DNA of 64,000 nucleotides from Salinilacustrithrix flava (GCF_041228405.1 NZ_CP133888.1:868001-932000); one strand, 5' to 3'; shown: positions 26,267 to 35,892, counted from the first letter of the stretch. Translations and numbers: made by a program. Notes: a model not told the origin generated them from the sequence alone.

Positions 26267-26913
26267 CCGACCCCAGCACCCCCGCCCCGGTCGCGCCCAC
26301 GCCCCTCGCCGCCCCCGACCGCGGTCCGGCCTCCATCAGCGACCGGCTCCCGGCTCCGCCTGCCACCGGGCACCGCACCCGCGCCGAGCTCGACGCCCAG
26401 CTCGACCACCTGCGCGCTGCCCCCGCCGACGACGGCGTCCTGGAGCTCGTCGTGTGCCGCCCGGCCCTGGACCAGCGCCGGGTGCTCGACGTCGGCGTCC
26501 TCTCCCGCGCCGAGGGCCTGGTCGGCGACACCTGGTCGCAGCGACCGAGCCGGCGCACCCCCGACGGCGGCCCCCACCCCGACATGCAGCTCAACATCAT
26601 GGGCACACGGGTGGCCCGCCTGCTGGCCGTCAGCGACGAGCGCATGCCCCTGGCGGGCGACCAGCTCTACGTCGACCTCGACCTGTCCGCGGCCGCCCTG
26701 CCGGCGGGCACGCGGCTCGCCATCGGCACCGCCGTGGTGGAGATCACCGACCAGCCCCACACCGGCTGCGCCAAGTTCGCCGAGCGCTTCGGGCGCGACG
26801 CCCTGCGCTTCGTCAACTCACCCGTCGGCACCGAGCTGCGCCTGCGGGGCGTGAACGCCAAGGTCGTCGTCGACGGCGAGGTCCGCGCCGGCGACCGCGT
26901 CCGGCGGGCCTGA
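26263..26913 (+). CDS. MOSC domain protein
   Basis: 216 aa. After a Pro/Ala-rich N-terminus of about 55 residues comes a beta-rich domain with GLVGDTWSQR, QLNIMGTRVARLLAV, PLAGDQLYVDLDLS and QPHTGCAKFAERFG, the last carrying the conserved MOSC Cys. MOSC domains handle sulfur or molybdenum cofactor sulfur and are often found in N-hydroxylated-base detoxification proteins. The substrate is not clear. Translationally coupled to chorismate mutase. Confidence 0.83.
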   Translation: MTDPSTPAPVAPTPLAAPDRGPASISDRLPAPPATGHRTRAELDAQLDHLRAAPADDGVLELVVCRPALDQRRVLDVGVLSRAEGLVGDTWSQRPSRRTPDGGPHPDMQLNIMGTRVARLLAVSDERMPLAGDQLYVDLDLSAAALPAGTRLAIGTAVVEITDQPHTGCAKFAERFGRDALRFVNSPVGTELRLRGVNAKVVVDGEVRAGDRVRRA

Positions 26914-26946
26914 CTGGCGGCTGCGGCCCGGGGGTATCGGCAGCGG

Positions 26947-27852
26947 ATGACCCCACGCCCCCACCTCGTCCTCGCCAACGACGACGCCGGCAGCACGTCG
27001 CGCCGCGACGTGGCGCTCGCCGTCAGCCGCCTCGCCGAGCACGCCCCCACCGAGCTGCGCTGGACCAGCACCCCAGACGAGTTCGAGGAGCTGGTGCGCG
27101 ACGCCCGGGAGCAGCAGCTGGTGGTCGCCGGCGGTGACGGGTCGCTGCACCTCGCCCTGCAGACCCTGGATGGTCTGGACCGAACCGACGAGGCGATCGG
27201 CATCATCCCCCTCGGCACCGGCAACGACTTCGCCCGCAACCACGGCATCCCGCTCGATCCCCAGGAGGCCGCCGACGTCGTCCTCGAGGGTCGGGCCCGC
27301 GCCGTCGACGCCATCGAGCTCCGCGACGACGGGACCCACCGCGAGCTGGTGGCGAACAACCTGCACCTCGGGATGGGCGTGGACTCCGCCCGGGCCGCCC
27401 AGCGGCTCAAGCCGGTGCTGAAGCGCTTCGCCTACCCCGCCGCCACGGCCTGGACCGGCGCCACGGGCGGCTCGGCTCCGCTGCGGGTCACGGTCGAGGA
27501 CGAGGTCGTCTGGGACGGGCCGGTGCTCGCCTGCCTCTTCCTCCTCGGACCCAGCATGGGTGGCGGCGTGAAGCTGGTCGACACCACCGAGGGCACCATC
27601 GACGTCGTCGTGGTCGAACCGGTCGAGCCGCGGGAGCGGGTGGCCCTCGTCCGCGCCGCGATGCGCGACGGCCTCGGCGCCACCGAGGAAGCCCACCGCT
27701 GGACCGGGCGCCGGGCGAGCGTGCAGGCCACCGGGGTGCTCGACACCGACATCGACGGCGAGCTGTGCGAGCACGCCCACACGCTGCACCTGGAGCTGAA
27801 GCCCCGGGCCTGGACCGTCCTGGTGCCGGCGGGGCCGTCGAAGACGGGCTAG
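26947..27852 (+). CDS. Diacylglycerol kinase family lipid kinase
   Basis: 301 aa. DAGK catalytic motifs: VVAGGDGSLHLALQ (the GGDG nucleotide loop) and IPLGTGNDFARNHG, followed by LGMGVDSA and the C-terminal beta sandwich with DTDIDGELCE. It phosphorylates diacylglycerol, ceramide-like lipids or a related lipid. ATG 26947. The stop TAG shares the palindromic CTAG with the convergent phospholipase D gene (4-nt overlap). Confidence 0.88.
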   Translation: MTPRPHLVLANDDAGSTSRRDVALAVSRLAEHAPTELRWTSTPDEFEELVRDAREQQLVVAGGDGSLHLALQTLDGLDRTDEAIGIIPLGTGNDFARNHGIPLDPQEAADVVLEGRARAVDAIELRDDGTHRELVANNLHLGMGVDSARAAQRLKPVLKRFAYPAATAWTGATGGSAPLRVTVEDEVVWDGPVLACLFLLGPSMGGGVKLVDTTEGTIDVVVVEPVEPRERVALVRAAMRDGLGATEEAHRWTGRRASVQATGVLDTDIDGELCEHAHTLHLELKPRAWTVLVPAGPSKTG

Positions 27853-29000
27853 AGCAGCCCGTCGATCGCGTTCACCGCCTTCTCCTCGATGCGCTGGAAC
27901 AGGTTGCGCTGATCCCACTCGTTGAGGTCGACGGGTTCGGCCCGCTCCAGGTCCTCGTCCATGTGCCCGTCGAGCAGCGCCGTCATGGCCTCGTCGAAGA
28001 TGACGAGGCAGACCTCGTCGTCGTGCTCGGTCGAGCGCTGGTTCATGTTCGCCGAGCCGACCACGCAGACCGATCGGTCGATCGTGAGCACCTTGGCATG
28101 CAGCATCGAGGGCTGGAACGTGCAGATCTGCACGCCTGCGTCGAGCAGCTGCTGGAAGCTGGCCTCGCTGGCCACCTGCACCAGGCGCTTGTCGGCGTGG
28201 GGCCCGGGCACGAGCACCTCGACCTCGACCCCCCGCTCCGACGCGTCCACCAGGCGACGGAGGATCTCCTCGTCCGGCGTGAAGTAGGCGGTGGTGATGC
28301 GGATGCGCTCCTCGGCGCAGTCGATCAGCACCCGGAACAGGTTCCACACGTCGCTGTTGCCGGCCTCGGCGACGCCCTTGATGACCTGCACGTCGAGCTC
28401 GCCGGGCTGGGGGAGCTCCGGGAACTGGTCGACGTCGTCCACCAGGTCCGTGCCGGTCTCGGCCCAGTTGTCGAAGAAGGCACCGCGCAGGCCGGCCACG
28501 GCGGGGCCGACGACCCGGAAGTGGGTGTCGCGCCACTCGCCCTCACCTCGGGCATCGCCGCTCCACTCGTCGGCGATGCCGACGCCACCGGTGAAGGCGA
28601 GCGTCTCGTCGCACACCAGGAGCTTGCGGTGGGTCCGGTTGTTGGCCTGCAGCGCGCCCCGGGCCTTGATGGGGCGGAACCAGCGGACGTCGCACCCGGC
28701 GCTGTCCATGCCGTCCACCACGTCGGTGTCGAGCTCCCAGGCCCCGGCCGCGTCGAGCAGGACCCGGACGCGCAGGCCCTCCTGGGCCTTGGCGGCCAGG
28801 TGGGCGGCGAACTCCTGGCCGATCTCGCCGTTCCAGTAGATGAAGGTGAGGAAGTCGATGGACCGCTCGGCCGCGTCGATGGCCTCGAGCATGGCGGGGA
28901 AGATCTGATCGCCGTTCTTCAGCACGTCGATGCGGTTGCCGGTGGTGACCGACACGCCCAACACCGATTCGAGCATGCGCTTCGTGCGCTGAGAGTCCAT
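27849..29000 (-). CDS. Phospholipase D / cardiolipin synthase-like protein
   Basis: 383 aa. Two HKD motifs are present, HRKLLVCDETLAFTGG (about 125) and HAKVLTIDRSVCVVGSANM (about 305), with SANMNQRS typical of cardiolipin synthases. No strong N-terminal membrane segment is seen, so it is a soluble or peripheral form. It transfers phosphatidyl groups. The lipid kinase on the other strand shares its last 4 nt. Confidence 0.88.
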   Translation of the reverse strand: MDSQRTKRMLESVLGVSVTTGNRIDVLKNGDQIFPAMLEAIDAAERSIDFLTFIYWNGEIGQEFAAHLAAKAQEGLRVRVLLDAAGAWELDTDVVDGMDSAGCDVRWFRPIKARGALQANNRTHRKLLVCDETLAFTGGVGIADEWSGDARGEGEWRDTHFRVVGPAVAGLRGAFFDNWAETGTDLVDDVDQFPELPQPGELDVQVIKGVAEAGNSDVWNLFRVLIDCAEERIRITTAYFTPDEEILRRLVDASERGVEVEVLVPGPHADKRLVQVASEASFQQLLDAGVQICTFQPSMLHAKVLTIDRSVCVVGSANMNQRSTEHDDEVCLVIFDEAMTALLDGHMDEDLERAEPVDLNEWDQRNLFQRIEEKAVNAIDGLL

Positions 29001-29019
29001 GCCGGAACGCTAGTCCCGG

Positions 29020-29871
29020 TCAGTGAGCATCCACCCCGGCGAGCCGGGTCCGACCCCGGACCCCGGTGACCGCCAGCGCCCCCACGAAGAGCGCACCGCC
29101 GACCAGCACGATCGTGGGCCCGGACGCGACGTCGAGGTGGTAGCTGAGGTTCATCCCCACGAAGCCGCACACCGCCCCGATGAGCGTCGACAGCCACAGC
29201 ATCGTCGAGAACGACGAGGTCACCATGCGAGCCACGACCGCCGGCACCACGAGGGCGGCGGCGATGAGCGTGACGCCCATGACGTTCATGGTGGCGAGGA
29301 TCGAGGCCGCCAGCACGAGCATCAGGAGGGCATCGATGCGGGCGACCTTCACCCCGGACGCCTCGGCGACCTCGGGGTCGAAGGTGACGAACAGCAGCGA
29401 CCGGTAGCGCAGCACGATCACCGCGATCGCGAAGAGGGTGACGCCGCTCACGATCCACACGTCCCCCCGGGTGACGCCGAGGACGTTGCCGAACAGCGCC
29501 GCGTCGGCGTCCACGTCGGCGCCGCCGCCGAGCTGCAGCACGGCGAGGCCGAAGGCGAACGACGCCGTCGTGATGACGCCGATGGCGGCGTCGGACCCGA
29601 TCGGCCGCCGGCGGGTCACCGACGACACCGCGAGCGCCGACGCGAGCCCCCAGAGGCCGGCCCCGAGGAACACGTTGACCCCGGCGAGTGCGGAGACGGC
29701 GAAGCCGCCGAAGATGGCGTGGCTGAGCCCGTGGCCGATGTAGCTCATCGAGCGCAGCACGACGTACACGCCGATGAGGCCGCAGAGCGCGCCCGCGACC
29801 GTGGCCACGACGAGCCCGTTCTGGAAGAACTGGAACTCGAACGGTCGGAGCAGCTCGTCGAGGGTGATCAC
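29020..29871 (-). CDS. znuB: Zinc/manganese ABC transporter permease
   Basis: 283 aa, about eight membrane segments; GTG start at 29871 overlaps the ATPase stop (GTGA). The pattern LRPFEFQFFQNGLVVATVAGALCGLIG, MSYIGHGLSHAIFGG and the C-terminal MGVTLIAAALVVPA is that of the ABC-3 (ZnuB/MntB) permease family. Last gene of the operon znuA-znuC-znuB; a Fur-family gene diverges from it. Confidence 0.92.
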   Translation of the reverse strand: MITLDELLRPFEFQFFQNGLVVATVAGALCGLIGVYVVLRSMSYIGHGLSHAIFGGFAVSALAGVNVFLGAGLWGLASALAVSSVTRRRPIGSDAAIGVITTASFAFGLAVLQLGGGADVDADAALFGNVLGVTRGDVWIVSGVTLFAIAVIVLRYRSLLFVTFDPEVAEASGVKVARIDALLMLVLAASILATMNVMGVTLIAAALVVPAVVARMVTSSFSTMLWLSTLIGAVCGFVGMNLSYHLDVASGPTIVLVGGALFVGALAVTGVRGRTRLAGVDAH

Positions 29872-30644
29872 GCGCTGCGGTCCCGGAGCTGGATGATCTG
29901 CGCCTCGCTCGGGACGTCGACGACGACGCGCATGCCGCCGTGCTCGAGCACCTCCATGGGGGAGCCGTAGGTGGCCTCGAGCACCGACGGGACGAGCACC
30001 TCGTGGGGGGCGCCGGCGCCGATGACCTCCTTGTTCAGGCAGACCAACCGAGGCAGGTGGGCGGCGATGCCGTTGAGGTCGTGGGTCGTCAGGACGATGC
30101 CGAGCCCGCCGTCGTGGAGCTCCCCGAGCAGGTGGAGGATCTCGTGCCGGGTGCGCACGTCCACCCCCGACGTGGGCTCGTCGAGCAGCAGCAGGTCCGG
30201 CTCGGCGAGCAGGGCGCGCGCGAGGAACACCCGCTGCTGCTGGCCGCCGGAGAGGGCGCGGATGTGGCGGCCGGCGAGCTCGCCGATGCCGAGGCGGTCC
30301 AGCACCCGGGCCACGTCGGCCTTCTCCGCCTTCGAGGCCCACGGCAGCAGCCGGCCCCGGACCCGGGACATCAGCACGCACTGGGCGACGGTGACCGGGA
30401 AGTCCCAGTCGATCTGCTCGACCTGGGGCACGTAGCCGAGGCGCGTGCCGCCGGGCCGTTCGAGCCGCCCCGCGCTCGCCGGGACGCTCCCGAGCAGCAC
30501 GCGCAGCAACGTGGACTTGCCCGAACCGGACGGCCCGACGATGCCGACGAAGTCGCCGCGATCGATCTGGAGGTCGACCCCGGTGATGACGGACCCGTCG
30601 CCGTAGCCGGCGGCGACTCCCTCGAGCGTGAGGAGCGGGGTCAC
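29868..30644 (-). CDS. znuC: Zinc/manganese ABC transporter ATPase
   Basis: 258 aa, GTG start. Walker A GPSGSGKSTLLRV, Q-loop in YVPQVEQIDWDFP (the WDFP feature of metal importers), signature LSGGQQQRVFLARA, Walker B LLLLDEPTSGVD and switch His in TTHD. It energises the permease encoded by the next gene. Lies 21 bp after the binding-protein gene. Confidence 0.94.
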   Translation of the reverse strand: MTPLLTLEGVAAGYGDGSVITGVDLQIDRGDFVGIVGPSGSGKSTLLRVLLGSVPASAGRLERPGGTRLGYVPQVEQIDWDFPVTVAQCVLMSRVRGRLLPWASKAEKADVARVLDRLGIGELAGRHIRALSGGQQQRVFLARALLAEPDLLLLDEPTSGVDVRTRHEILHLLGELHDGGLGIVLTTHDLNGIAAHLPRLVCLNKEVIGAGAPHEVLVPSVLEATYGSPMEVLEHGGMRVVVDVPSEAQIIQLRDRSA

Positions 30645-30665
30645 CGGAGCGACGCTACCGATGTT

Positions 30666-31682
30666 TCACTGCGGATAATCCGCGGTATCGGGCCCGACCC
30701 GGCGCAGCTCGAGCTGCTCGAGCGCCTCGGGGTCACCGCCGAGGACCTCGACGATGGTGGCGTAGTTGGAGCGCATCAGGGCCAGCCAGCTGTGGTCCTC
30801 GTCGCCGGGCTCGCCCGGGAGGTCGTCGTCGCGGAGGTCGGCGACGTACTCGGCGCCGGCCTCCTCGGCGATCGTCTCCAGCACGGGGGACGGGAAGACC
30901 TCGGAGCCGAACACGGCCGGGACGCCCTCGGCCCGGATCTGGTCGACCAGGTCGGCCACGGCGCGGGGCGAGGGGTCGCCGAAGTCCTCGGGCTGCACCG
31001 CCCCCACGACCGTCCAGCCGTAGGTCCGGGCCCAGTAGGCGTAGGCGTCGTGGTAGGTCACGAGCTTGCGGTTGTCCTCGGGCACGGTGTCCAGGGCGGT
31101 GCGCAGGGCGGCGTCGAGCTCGTCGACGATCCCGTCGAACTCGGCCCGGTTGGCCTCGTAGGTCGCCGCGTTGTCCGGGTCGACCTCGCTCATCGTGTCG
31201 GCGATGTAGCGGGCGTAGCCCTTGGCGAGGGTCGGGTCGGTCCACAGGTGGGGGTTGGGCTTGCCCTCGTCCTCCGGGAACGAGAAGTCGTAGAGGTAGT
31301 CGTCCGGGCTGACGATGAGGTCGCCGAGCTCCACGATGGTGGCGTCCCCCGCCACGTCGCGGGCGAGCGCCAGCGTCGGCTCCTCGAGCTGGAGGCCGTT
31401 GGCGAACACCACGTCGGCACCCTCGAGCACCTCCGACACCGACGGGCTGGGCTCGAAGGTGTGGGAGTTGGTGCCCTCGGGGACGACCCCCTGGATCCGG
31501 GCGAGGTCGCCGATGACATCGGCGGCGATCGACGTGATCGGGCTCACCGTCGTGACCACGACCAGCCGGTCGTCCCCGTCGCCGTCGGATCCGGCCGCGT
31601 CGTCGTCACCGCCGCACGCACCGGCGAGGAGGGCCAGCGGCAGCAGCAGGGCGAGCGGGGCCAGCAGGCGAGGTCTCGTCAT
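30666..31682 (-). CDS. znuA: Zinc/manganese-binding lipoprotein of the ABC importer
   Basis: 338 aa. Signal peptide with lipobox LLAGAC (Cys about 22), then the cluster A-1 binding-protein fold: VVTTVSPITSIAADVIGD, GTNSHTFEPSPS with a metal His, NPHLWTDP (second His), YHDAYAYWARTYGW (third His) and FGSEVFPSP with the acidic ligand. The order of His ligands and the neighbouring Fur-family gene favour zinc over manganese. ATG 31682 lies 87 bp from the divergent fur-type start. Confidence 0.92.
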   Translation of the reverse strand: MTRPRLLAPLALLLPLALLAGACGGDDDAAGSDGDGDDRLVVVTTVSPITSIAADVIGDLARIQGVVPEGTNSHTFEPSPSVSEVLEGADVVFANGLQLEEPTLALARDVAGDATIVELGDLIVSPDDYLYDFSFPEDEGKPNPHLWTDPTLAKGYARYIADTMSEVDPDNAATYEANRAEFDGIVDELDAALRTALDTVPEDNRKLVTYHDAYAYWARTYGWTVVGAVQPEDFGDPSPRAVADLVDQIRAEGVPAVFGSEVFPSPVLETIAEEAGAEYVADLRDDDLPGEPGDEDHSWLALMRSNYATIVEVLGGDPEALEQLELRRVGPDTADYPQ

Positions 31683-31702
31683 GGATGCGGACGATAGCCA
31701 CC

Positions 31703-31717
31703 TGCAACCTGTTCTCA
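31703..31717. promoter_or_regulatory. Possible Zur/Fur box between znuA and the Fur-family gene
   Basis: TGCAACCTGTTCTCA lies in the 87-bp divergent promoter. It is an imperfect dyad (TG..AAC-CT-GTT..CA) of the 15-bp size of Fur-type boxes. Matching is only partial, so this is a candidate site. Confidence 0.35.
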
Positions 31718-31769
31718 ACACGCGCCCCCAGGGGCCGGAGGTGACCGGGGCGGTCGCTACTGTCCGGAG

Positions 31770-32210
31770 ATGGCTGCTGCGACCGCGGACGACCTGGTCG
31801 ACCAGCTCCGCCATCGAGGCGTCCGCATCACCGCGCCCCGTCGTGCCGTGGTCGAGGCACTGGTCGAGGTCGGTTCGCACGTCACCGCCGAGACCCTCCA
31901 TGCTCGCGTGCAGGCCCGCCATCCGGACGTCAGCCACTCGAGCATCTACCGGACCCTGGACCTGCTGACCGAGCTGGGCATCGTCACCCACGTCCACCTC
32001 GGCCACGGCCCGGCCGAGTTCCACCTCGCCGACGACGAGCACTCGCACGTCGTCTGCAACGGGTGCGGTGCCGTGCTCGAGATCGACTGCGCTGTCACCG
32101 ACCCCTTCGCCAGGGCCGTCGACGACCGATTCGGGTTCCAGCTGGACCTGCGCCACTTCGCCCTCACCGGTTGGTGCCGGCGGTGCCGGCCCGGGGGAGG
32201 CAGCAGTTGA
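31770..32210 (+). CDS. zur: Fur-family metal regulator, probably Zur
   Basis: 146 aa. N-terminal winged helix (LRHRGVRITAPRRAVVEAL, HVTAETLHARV, SSIYRTLDLLTELGIV) and C-terminal metal-binding domain with HVHLGHGPAEFHLADDEHSHVVC, CNGC and a final CRRC for the structural zinc. Its head-to-head position to the zinc importer predicts zinc-dependent repression of it. The last bases TTGA overlap the TrkH start, an unexpected pairing with potassium uptake. Confidence 0.9.
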   Translation: MAAATADDLVDQLRHRGVRITAPRRAVVEALVEVGSHVTAETLHARVQARHPDVSHSSIYRTLDLLTELGIVTHVHLGHGPAEFHLADDEHSHVVCNGCGAVLEIDCAVTDPFARAVDDRFGFQLDLRHFALTGWCRRCRPGGGSS

Positions 32211-33751
32211 TCGGCGGTGACGCGACGACGAGCTTCCGCACGCCGTCGCGCCGCTGGCCCAGCCTCAGCGCCCACGTGGGCGGCGCCGCCATGCTCTTCG
32301 TCGCCGCCGGCATCATCGTCTCCGCGCTCGTCGAGCTCGGGGCCGGGGGCGACGAGACCCCGGCGATGATGCTGGCCGCCGGCATCGTGGCGGTGGCCGG
32401 GTTCGTGCTGTGGCGGGGCACCGAGGTGCCGGCGAAGATGACGGCGTCGGCCACCTTCGTCGCCGTCGGCAGCACCTGGCTCCTCGCGTCGATCGCGGGC
32501 GCCGTCCCGTACCTGCTCACCGGGACCTTCGGCTCGATCGACAACGCCCTGTTCGAGTCGGTCTCGGGCTTCACCGGCACCGGGTCGACCGTGCTCGCAC
32601 CGATCGAGGCGGCACCGCGGGGCGTGCTGTTCTGGCGCAACCTCACCCAGTGGTACGGCGGCACCGGCATCGTCGTGCTCGCGGTGGCGATCCTGCCCTT
32701 CCTCGGCGTGGGCGGCATGGACATGCTCAGCGCCGAGGCGCCGGGGCCGACCACGGATCGCCTCGCCCCGCGCATCTCCGAGACGGCCCGGCGGCTGTGG
32801 CAGGTGTACGCCGGGCTCACCGTGGCCGCCATCGCCCTGCTGCTGGCGGTCGGCATGTCGCCCTTCGACGCCGTCACCCACGCCTTCACCGCCGTCTCCA
32901 CCGGCGGCCTCTCCCCCTACGACTCCTCGATCGCCGCCTTCGACTCGGTCGCCGTGGAGCTGGCGCTCGTGGTCCTCATGCTCGTCTCGGCCACCAGCTT
33001 CACCCTCCACTGGCGCGCCGTCACGGGCCGACCCCGCATCTACGCCGAGTCCCCCCTGCTGCGCTTCTACCTCGGCGTCTTCGTCGTGTTCACCGCCGCG
33101 GTCACGGCGCTGCTGTGGACCCAGCAGGGCCTCGGCTTCGGCAAGTCGCTCCGGGACGCCACGTTCAACGTCGCCTCGCTGCTCACCTCGACCGGGTTCG
33201 GCACCGCCGACTTCGTCCAGTGGGTGCCCGGCACCCAGCTGCTGCTGCTCGCCCTCATGGTGTCGGGCGGGATGGCCGGCTCGACCTCTGGCGGGCTGAA
33301 GCTGGTCCGAGCCCGCGTGCTCCTGATCCACGCACTGCGAGAGCTGCGACGCATCCGCCACCCGCGCGCCGTCCTGCCGGTGCGGCTGGGCCGGGACGCG
33401 ATGCCGGAGCGGATCGTGCAGCGCGTCATCGGCTACGCCCTGCTCTACGTCGTCTTCATCGGCGTCGGCTGCCTGGCCCTCACGTTCCTCGGCTCCGGCC
33501 TCACCGAGGCCGCGGGTGCGGCCACCTCCGCCATGGGCAACATGGGCCCGGCGCTCGGCGAGGCCGGTCCGGCGTCCAACTACCTGTACTTCTCCCGGCC
33601 CGCCCGCGGGCTACTGATGGTGATGATGCTGGCCGGCCGCCTCGAGATCTTCCCGGTGCTCTACGTCATCGGGCGGATCACCGGCGCCCTGCCCGGCGGA
33701 CCGCTGCGCCGCGCCGTGCGCCGCACCACCGCGCTCGTCCCGACGTCGTGA
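32207..33751 (+). CDS. trkH: TrkH-type potassium uptake membrane subunit
   Basis: 514 aa from TTG 32207, which overlaps the Zur stop (TTGA) and has GGGGGAGG seven bases upstream, so the rare TTG start is well supported. Four selectivity-filter-like turns are visible: ESVSGFTGTGSTV, TAVSTGGLSPYD, LTSTGFGTADF and SAMGNMGPALG. It mediates potassium entry and normally needs a cytosolic TrkA/KtrA gate, which is not in this window. Translationally coupled to the metal regulator. Confidence 0.9.
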   Translation: MIGGDATTSFRTPSRRWPSLSAHVGGAAMLFVAAGIIVSALVELGAGGDETPAMMLAAGIVAVAGFVLWRGTEVPAKMTASATFVAVGSTWLLASIAGAVPYLLTGTFGSIDNALFESVSGFTGTGSTVLAPIEAAPRGVLFWRNLTQWYGGTGIVVLAVAILPFLGVGGMDMLSAEAPGPTTDRLAPRISETARRLWQVYAGLTVAAIALLLAVGMSPFDAVTHAFTAVSTGGLSPYDSSIAAFDSVAVELALVVLMLVSATSFTLHWRAVTGRPRIYAESPLLRFYLGVFVVFTAAVTALLWTQQGLGFGKSLRDATFNVASLLTSTGFGTADFVQWVPGTQLLLLALMVSGGMAGSTSGGLKLVRARVLLIHALRELRRIRHPRAVLPVRLGRDAMPERIVQRVIGYALLYVVFIGVGCLALTFLGSGLTEAAGAATSAMGNMGPALGEAGPASNYLYFSRPARGLLMVMMLAGRLEIFPVLYVIGRITGALPGGPLRRAVRRTTALVPTS

Positions 33752-33800
33752 CCGCTGCGAGGATGGCACCACCCCTCGCACCCTCCCCCCGGAGATCCAC

Positions 33801-34319
33801 ATGCCCCTCTACGCACTCGGCGACCTCACCCCCACCATCGCCGACGACGCCTTCGTCCACCCCGATGCGGTCGTGATCGGCGACGTCACCATCGGCTCCG
33901 AGTCCACCGTCTGGCCCGGCGCGGTCCTGCGCGGTGACAGCGGTCCGATCACCGTCGGCGAGCGCACGTCCATCCAGGACGGGTCGGTCATCCACACCAC
34001 CGAGTGGGCCCCGACCCAGATCGGCAGCGGCTGCGTCATCGGCCACATCGTCCACCTCGAGGGCTGCATCATCGAAGACGACGCCCTCGTCGGCTCGGGC
34101 AGCGTGGTGCTGCACAAGGCCATCGTCCGCAGCGGCGGCCTGGTCGGGGCCAACGCCGTCTGCAGCGGCGGCTTCGAGGTGCCCTCCGGCGCCATGGCCC
34201 TCGGCGTGCCGGCCAAGCTCCGCCACGACGCCGTGGACCTGGCCATGATCCAGGAGTCCGCCGAGTTCTACCGGGACCGCGGCCACCGCTACCGGCAGGA
34301 GCTGCGCCGCATCGACTGA
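33801..34319 (+). CDS. Gamma-class carbonic anhydrase-like protein
   Basis: 172 aa left-handed beta helix made of hexapeptide repeats (PDAVVIGDVTIGSESTVW onward). The three metal His are visible in SVIHTTEW and VIGHIVHLEG, so a metal-binding trimer is likely. Family members are carbonic anhydrases or related acyl transferases. ATG 33801; TrkH ends 49 bp upstream. Confidence 0.87.
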   Translation: MPLYALGDLTPTIADDAFVHPDAVVIGDVTIGSESTVWPGAVLRGDSGPITVGERTSIQDGSVIHTTEWAPTQIGSGCVIGHIVHLEGCIIEDDALVGSGSVVLHKAIVRSGGLVGANAVCSGGFEVPSGAMALGVPAKLRHDAVDLAMIQESAEFYRDRGHRYRQELRRID

Positions 34320-34344
34320 GGTGCCGTGGGTAGGGGACCAAGGC

Positions 34345-35892
34345 ATGACCCTCCCCACCGCCGCCTCGGTCACCCGCAACCCCTCCCAGGAGCAGCTGCG
34401 CGACTGGGTCCTGGCCCACATGTCCCGCGTGCAGGTCAGCGAGCACGGCAACATCGGCTACACGACGATGGTCACCGCCCGACTCGCGCCGTCGACCGCG
34501 TTCGTGTCCGACCAGCCGACGGGCAAGCCGACCATGTCGCGCGCCGAGTACGAGCAGTGGGCCGAGGAGCAGGACGCGTTCATCGCCGACCAGGACATGG
34601 TGCTCATCGAGGGCTACATCGGCCCGGATCCCGACTTCCGCACGCCCGTGCGCCTCTTCATCGAGCGCAAGAGCTCCAACATCCCGGCGATGCAGCAGCA
34701 GCTGTACTTCCCGGTCGAGGACGAAGCCGCCTTCGACGAGGAGCACGCCGACGGGGGGTTCACGGTGATCTACACGCCCGGCCTCCTGGCGCCGGGCCAG
34801 CCCAACGACCGGCTCATCGCCGTGGACCTCGACAACTACGTCACCCGGGTGTTCGGCTCCGACTACTTCGGCGAGTCCAAGATGGGCGGCCTGCGCATGT
34901 GGAACCACCTGGTCCACGAGCGCGGCGGCCTGGCCATGCACTCCGGCGCCAAGGTCTTCCCCGCCGAGGAGACCGGCTCGGGCGAGGAGGAGCTGGCCCT
35001 GATCATCGGCCTGTCGGGCACGGGCAAGACGACCACCACGTTCCGCGAGGTGAAGGGCTCGCTGCCGGTGCAGGACGACTTCATCGCCCTCATGCCCGAC
35101 GGCACCGTGCACGCCACCGAGAACGGGTGCTTCGCGAAGACCTACGGCCTCGACGCCGAGGACGAGCCCACCATCCACGGCGGCGCGATCGACCCCGAGG
35201 CGTGGCTGGAGAACACCCGCATCGATCCGATCACCAAGCAGATCGACTTCTTCGACGACCGCTACACGGCCAACGGCCGGGTCACGTTCCCCCTCGCCGA
35301 CATCCGCCACCGGGATCCGCGCGACCTGCCGAAGGCCAAGTACCTGTTCATCCTGAACCGCAACGAGGACATCATCCCCGCCGTGGCCCGCCTCCGGCCC
35401 GAGCAGGCTGCGCACTACTTCATGCTGGGCGAGACCAAGGGGACGAGCGCCGGCGGGGCGGCCGAGGCGGGCAAGCGGCTCCGGGTGCCCGGCACGAACC
35501 CGTTCTGGTTCGAAGACGACGCCTCCCAGGCCAACCGGCTGCTGGAGCTCCTCGAGCAGCACCCGCTCGAGGTGTACCTGCTCAACACCGGCCGGGTGGG
35601 AGGCGACGCCGACGACGACCGGTCCAAGAAGGTCTCGATCGACGTGTCGGCCGCGGTGCAGGCCGGCATCGTCGACGGCACGATCGAGTGGGAGACCGAC
35701 CCGGACTTCGGCTACGACGTCGCCACGTCGATCCCCGGCATCGACGATGCCGAGCTGCTCCAGCCCCGCCGCCTGTACGAGCGCCAGGGCCGGGACGACG
35801 AGTACCGGGAGCTGGTCGAGCGGCTGCGCCGGGAGCGCACCGAGTACCTCGACGGCTTCCCCGCCCTCGACGACCGGGTCCGGACCGCCTGA
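34345..35892 (+). CDS. pckA: Phosphoenolpyruvate carboxykinase (ATP)
   Basis: 515 aa. P-loop (kinase-1a) GLSGTGKTTTTF, kinase-2 DDFIALMPDG, the PEPCK-specific HSGAKVFP just before the P-loop and the FILNRNEDIIPA and MLGETKGTSAGG motifs mark the ATP-dependent class rather than the GTP class usual in many actinobacteria. It converts oxaloacetate and ATP to PEP. Start ATG 34345 (MTLPTAAS). Confidence 0.9.
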   Translation: MTLPTAASVTRNPSQEQLRDWVLAHMSRVQVSEHGNIGYTTMVTARLAPSTAFVSDQPTGKPTMSRAEYEQWAEEQDAFIADQDMVLIEGYIGPDPDFRTPVRLFIERKSSNIPAMQQQLYFPVEDEAAFDEEHADGGFTVIYTPGLLAPGQPNDRLIAVDLDNYVTRVFGSDYFGESKMGGLRMWNHLVHERGGLAMHSGAKVFPAEETGSGEEELALIIGLSGTGKTTTTFREVKGSLPVQDDFIALMPDGTVHATENGCFAKTYGLDAEDEPTIHGGAIDPEAWLENTRIDPITKQIDFFDDRYTANGRVTFPLADIRHRDPRDLPKAKYLFILNRNEDIIPAVARLRPEQAAHYFMLGETKGTSAGGAAEAGKRLRVPGTNPFWFEDDASQANRLLELLEQHPLEVYLLNTGRVGGDADDDRSKKVSIDVSAAVQAGIVDGTIEWETDPDFGYDVATSIPGIDDAELLQPRRLYERQGRDDEYRELVERLRRERTEYLDGFPALDDRVRTA

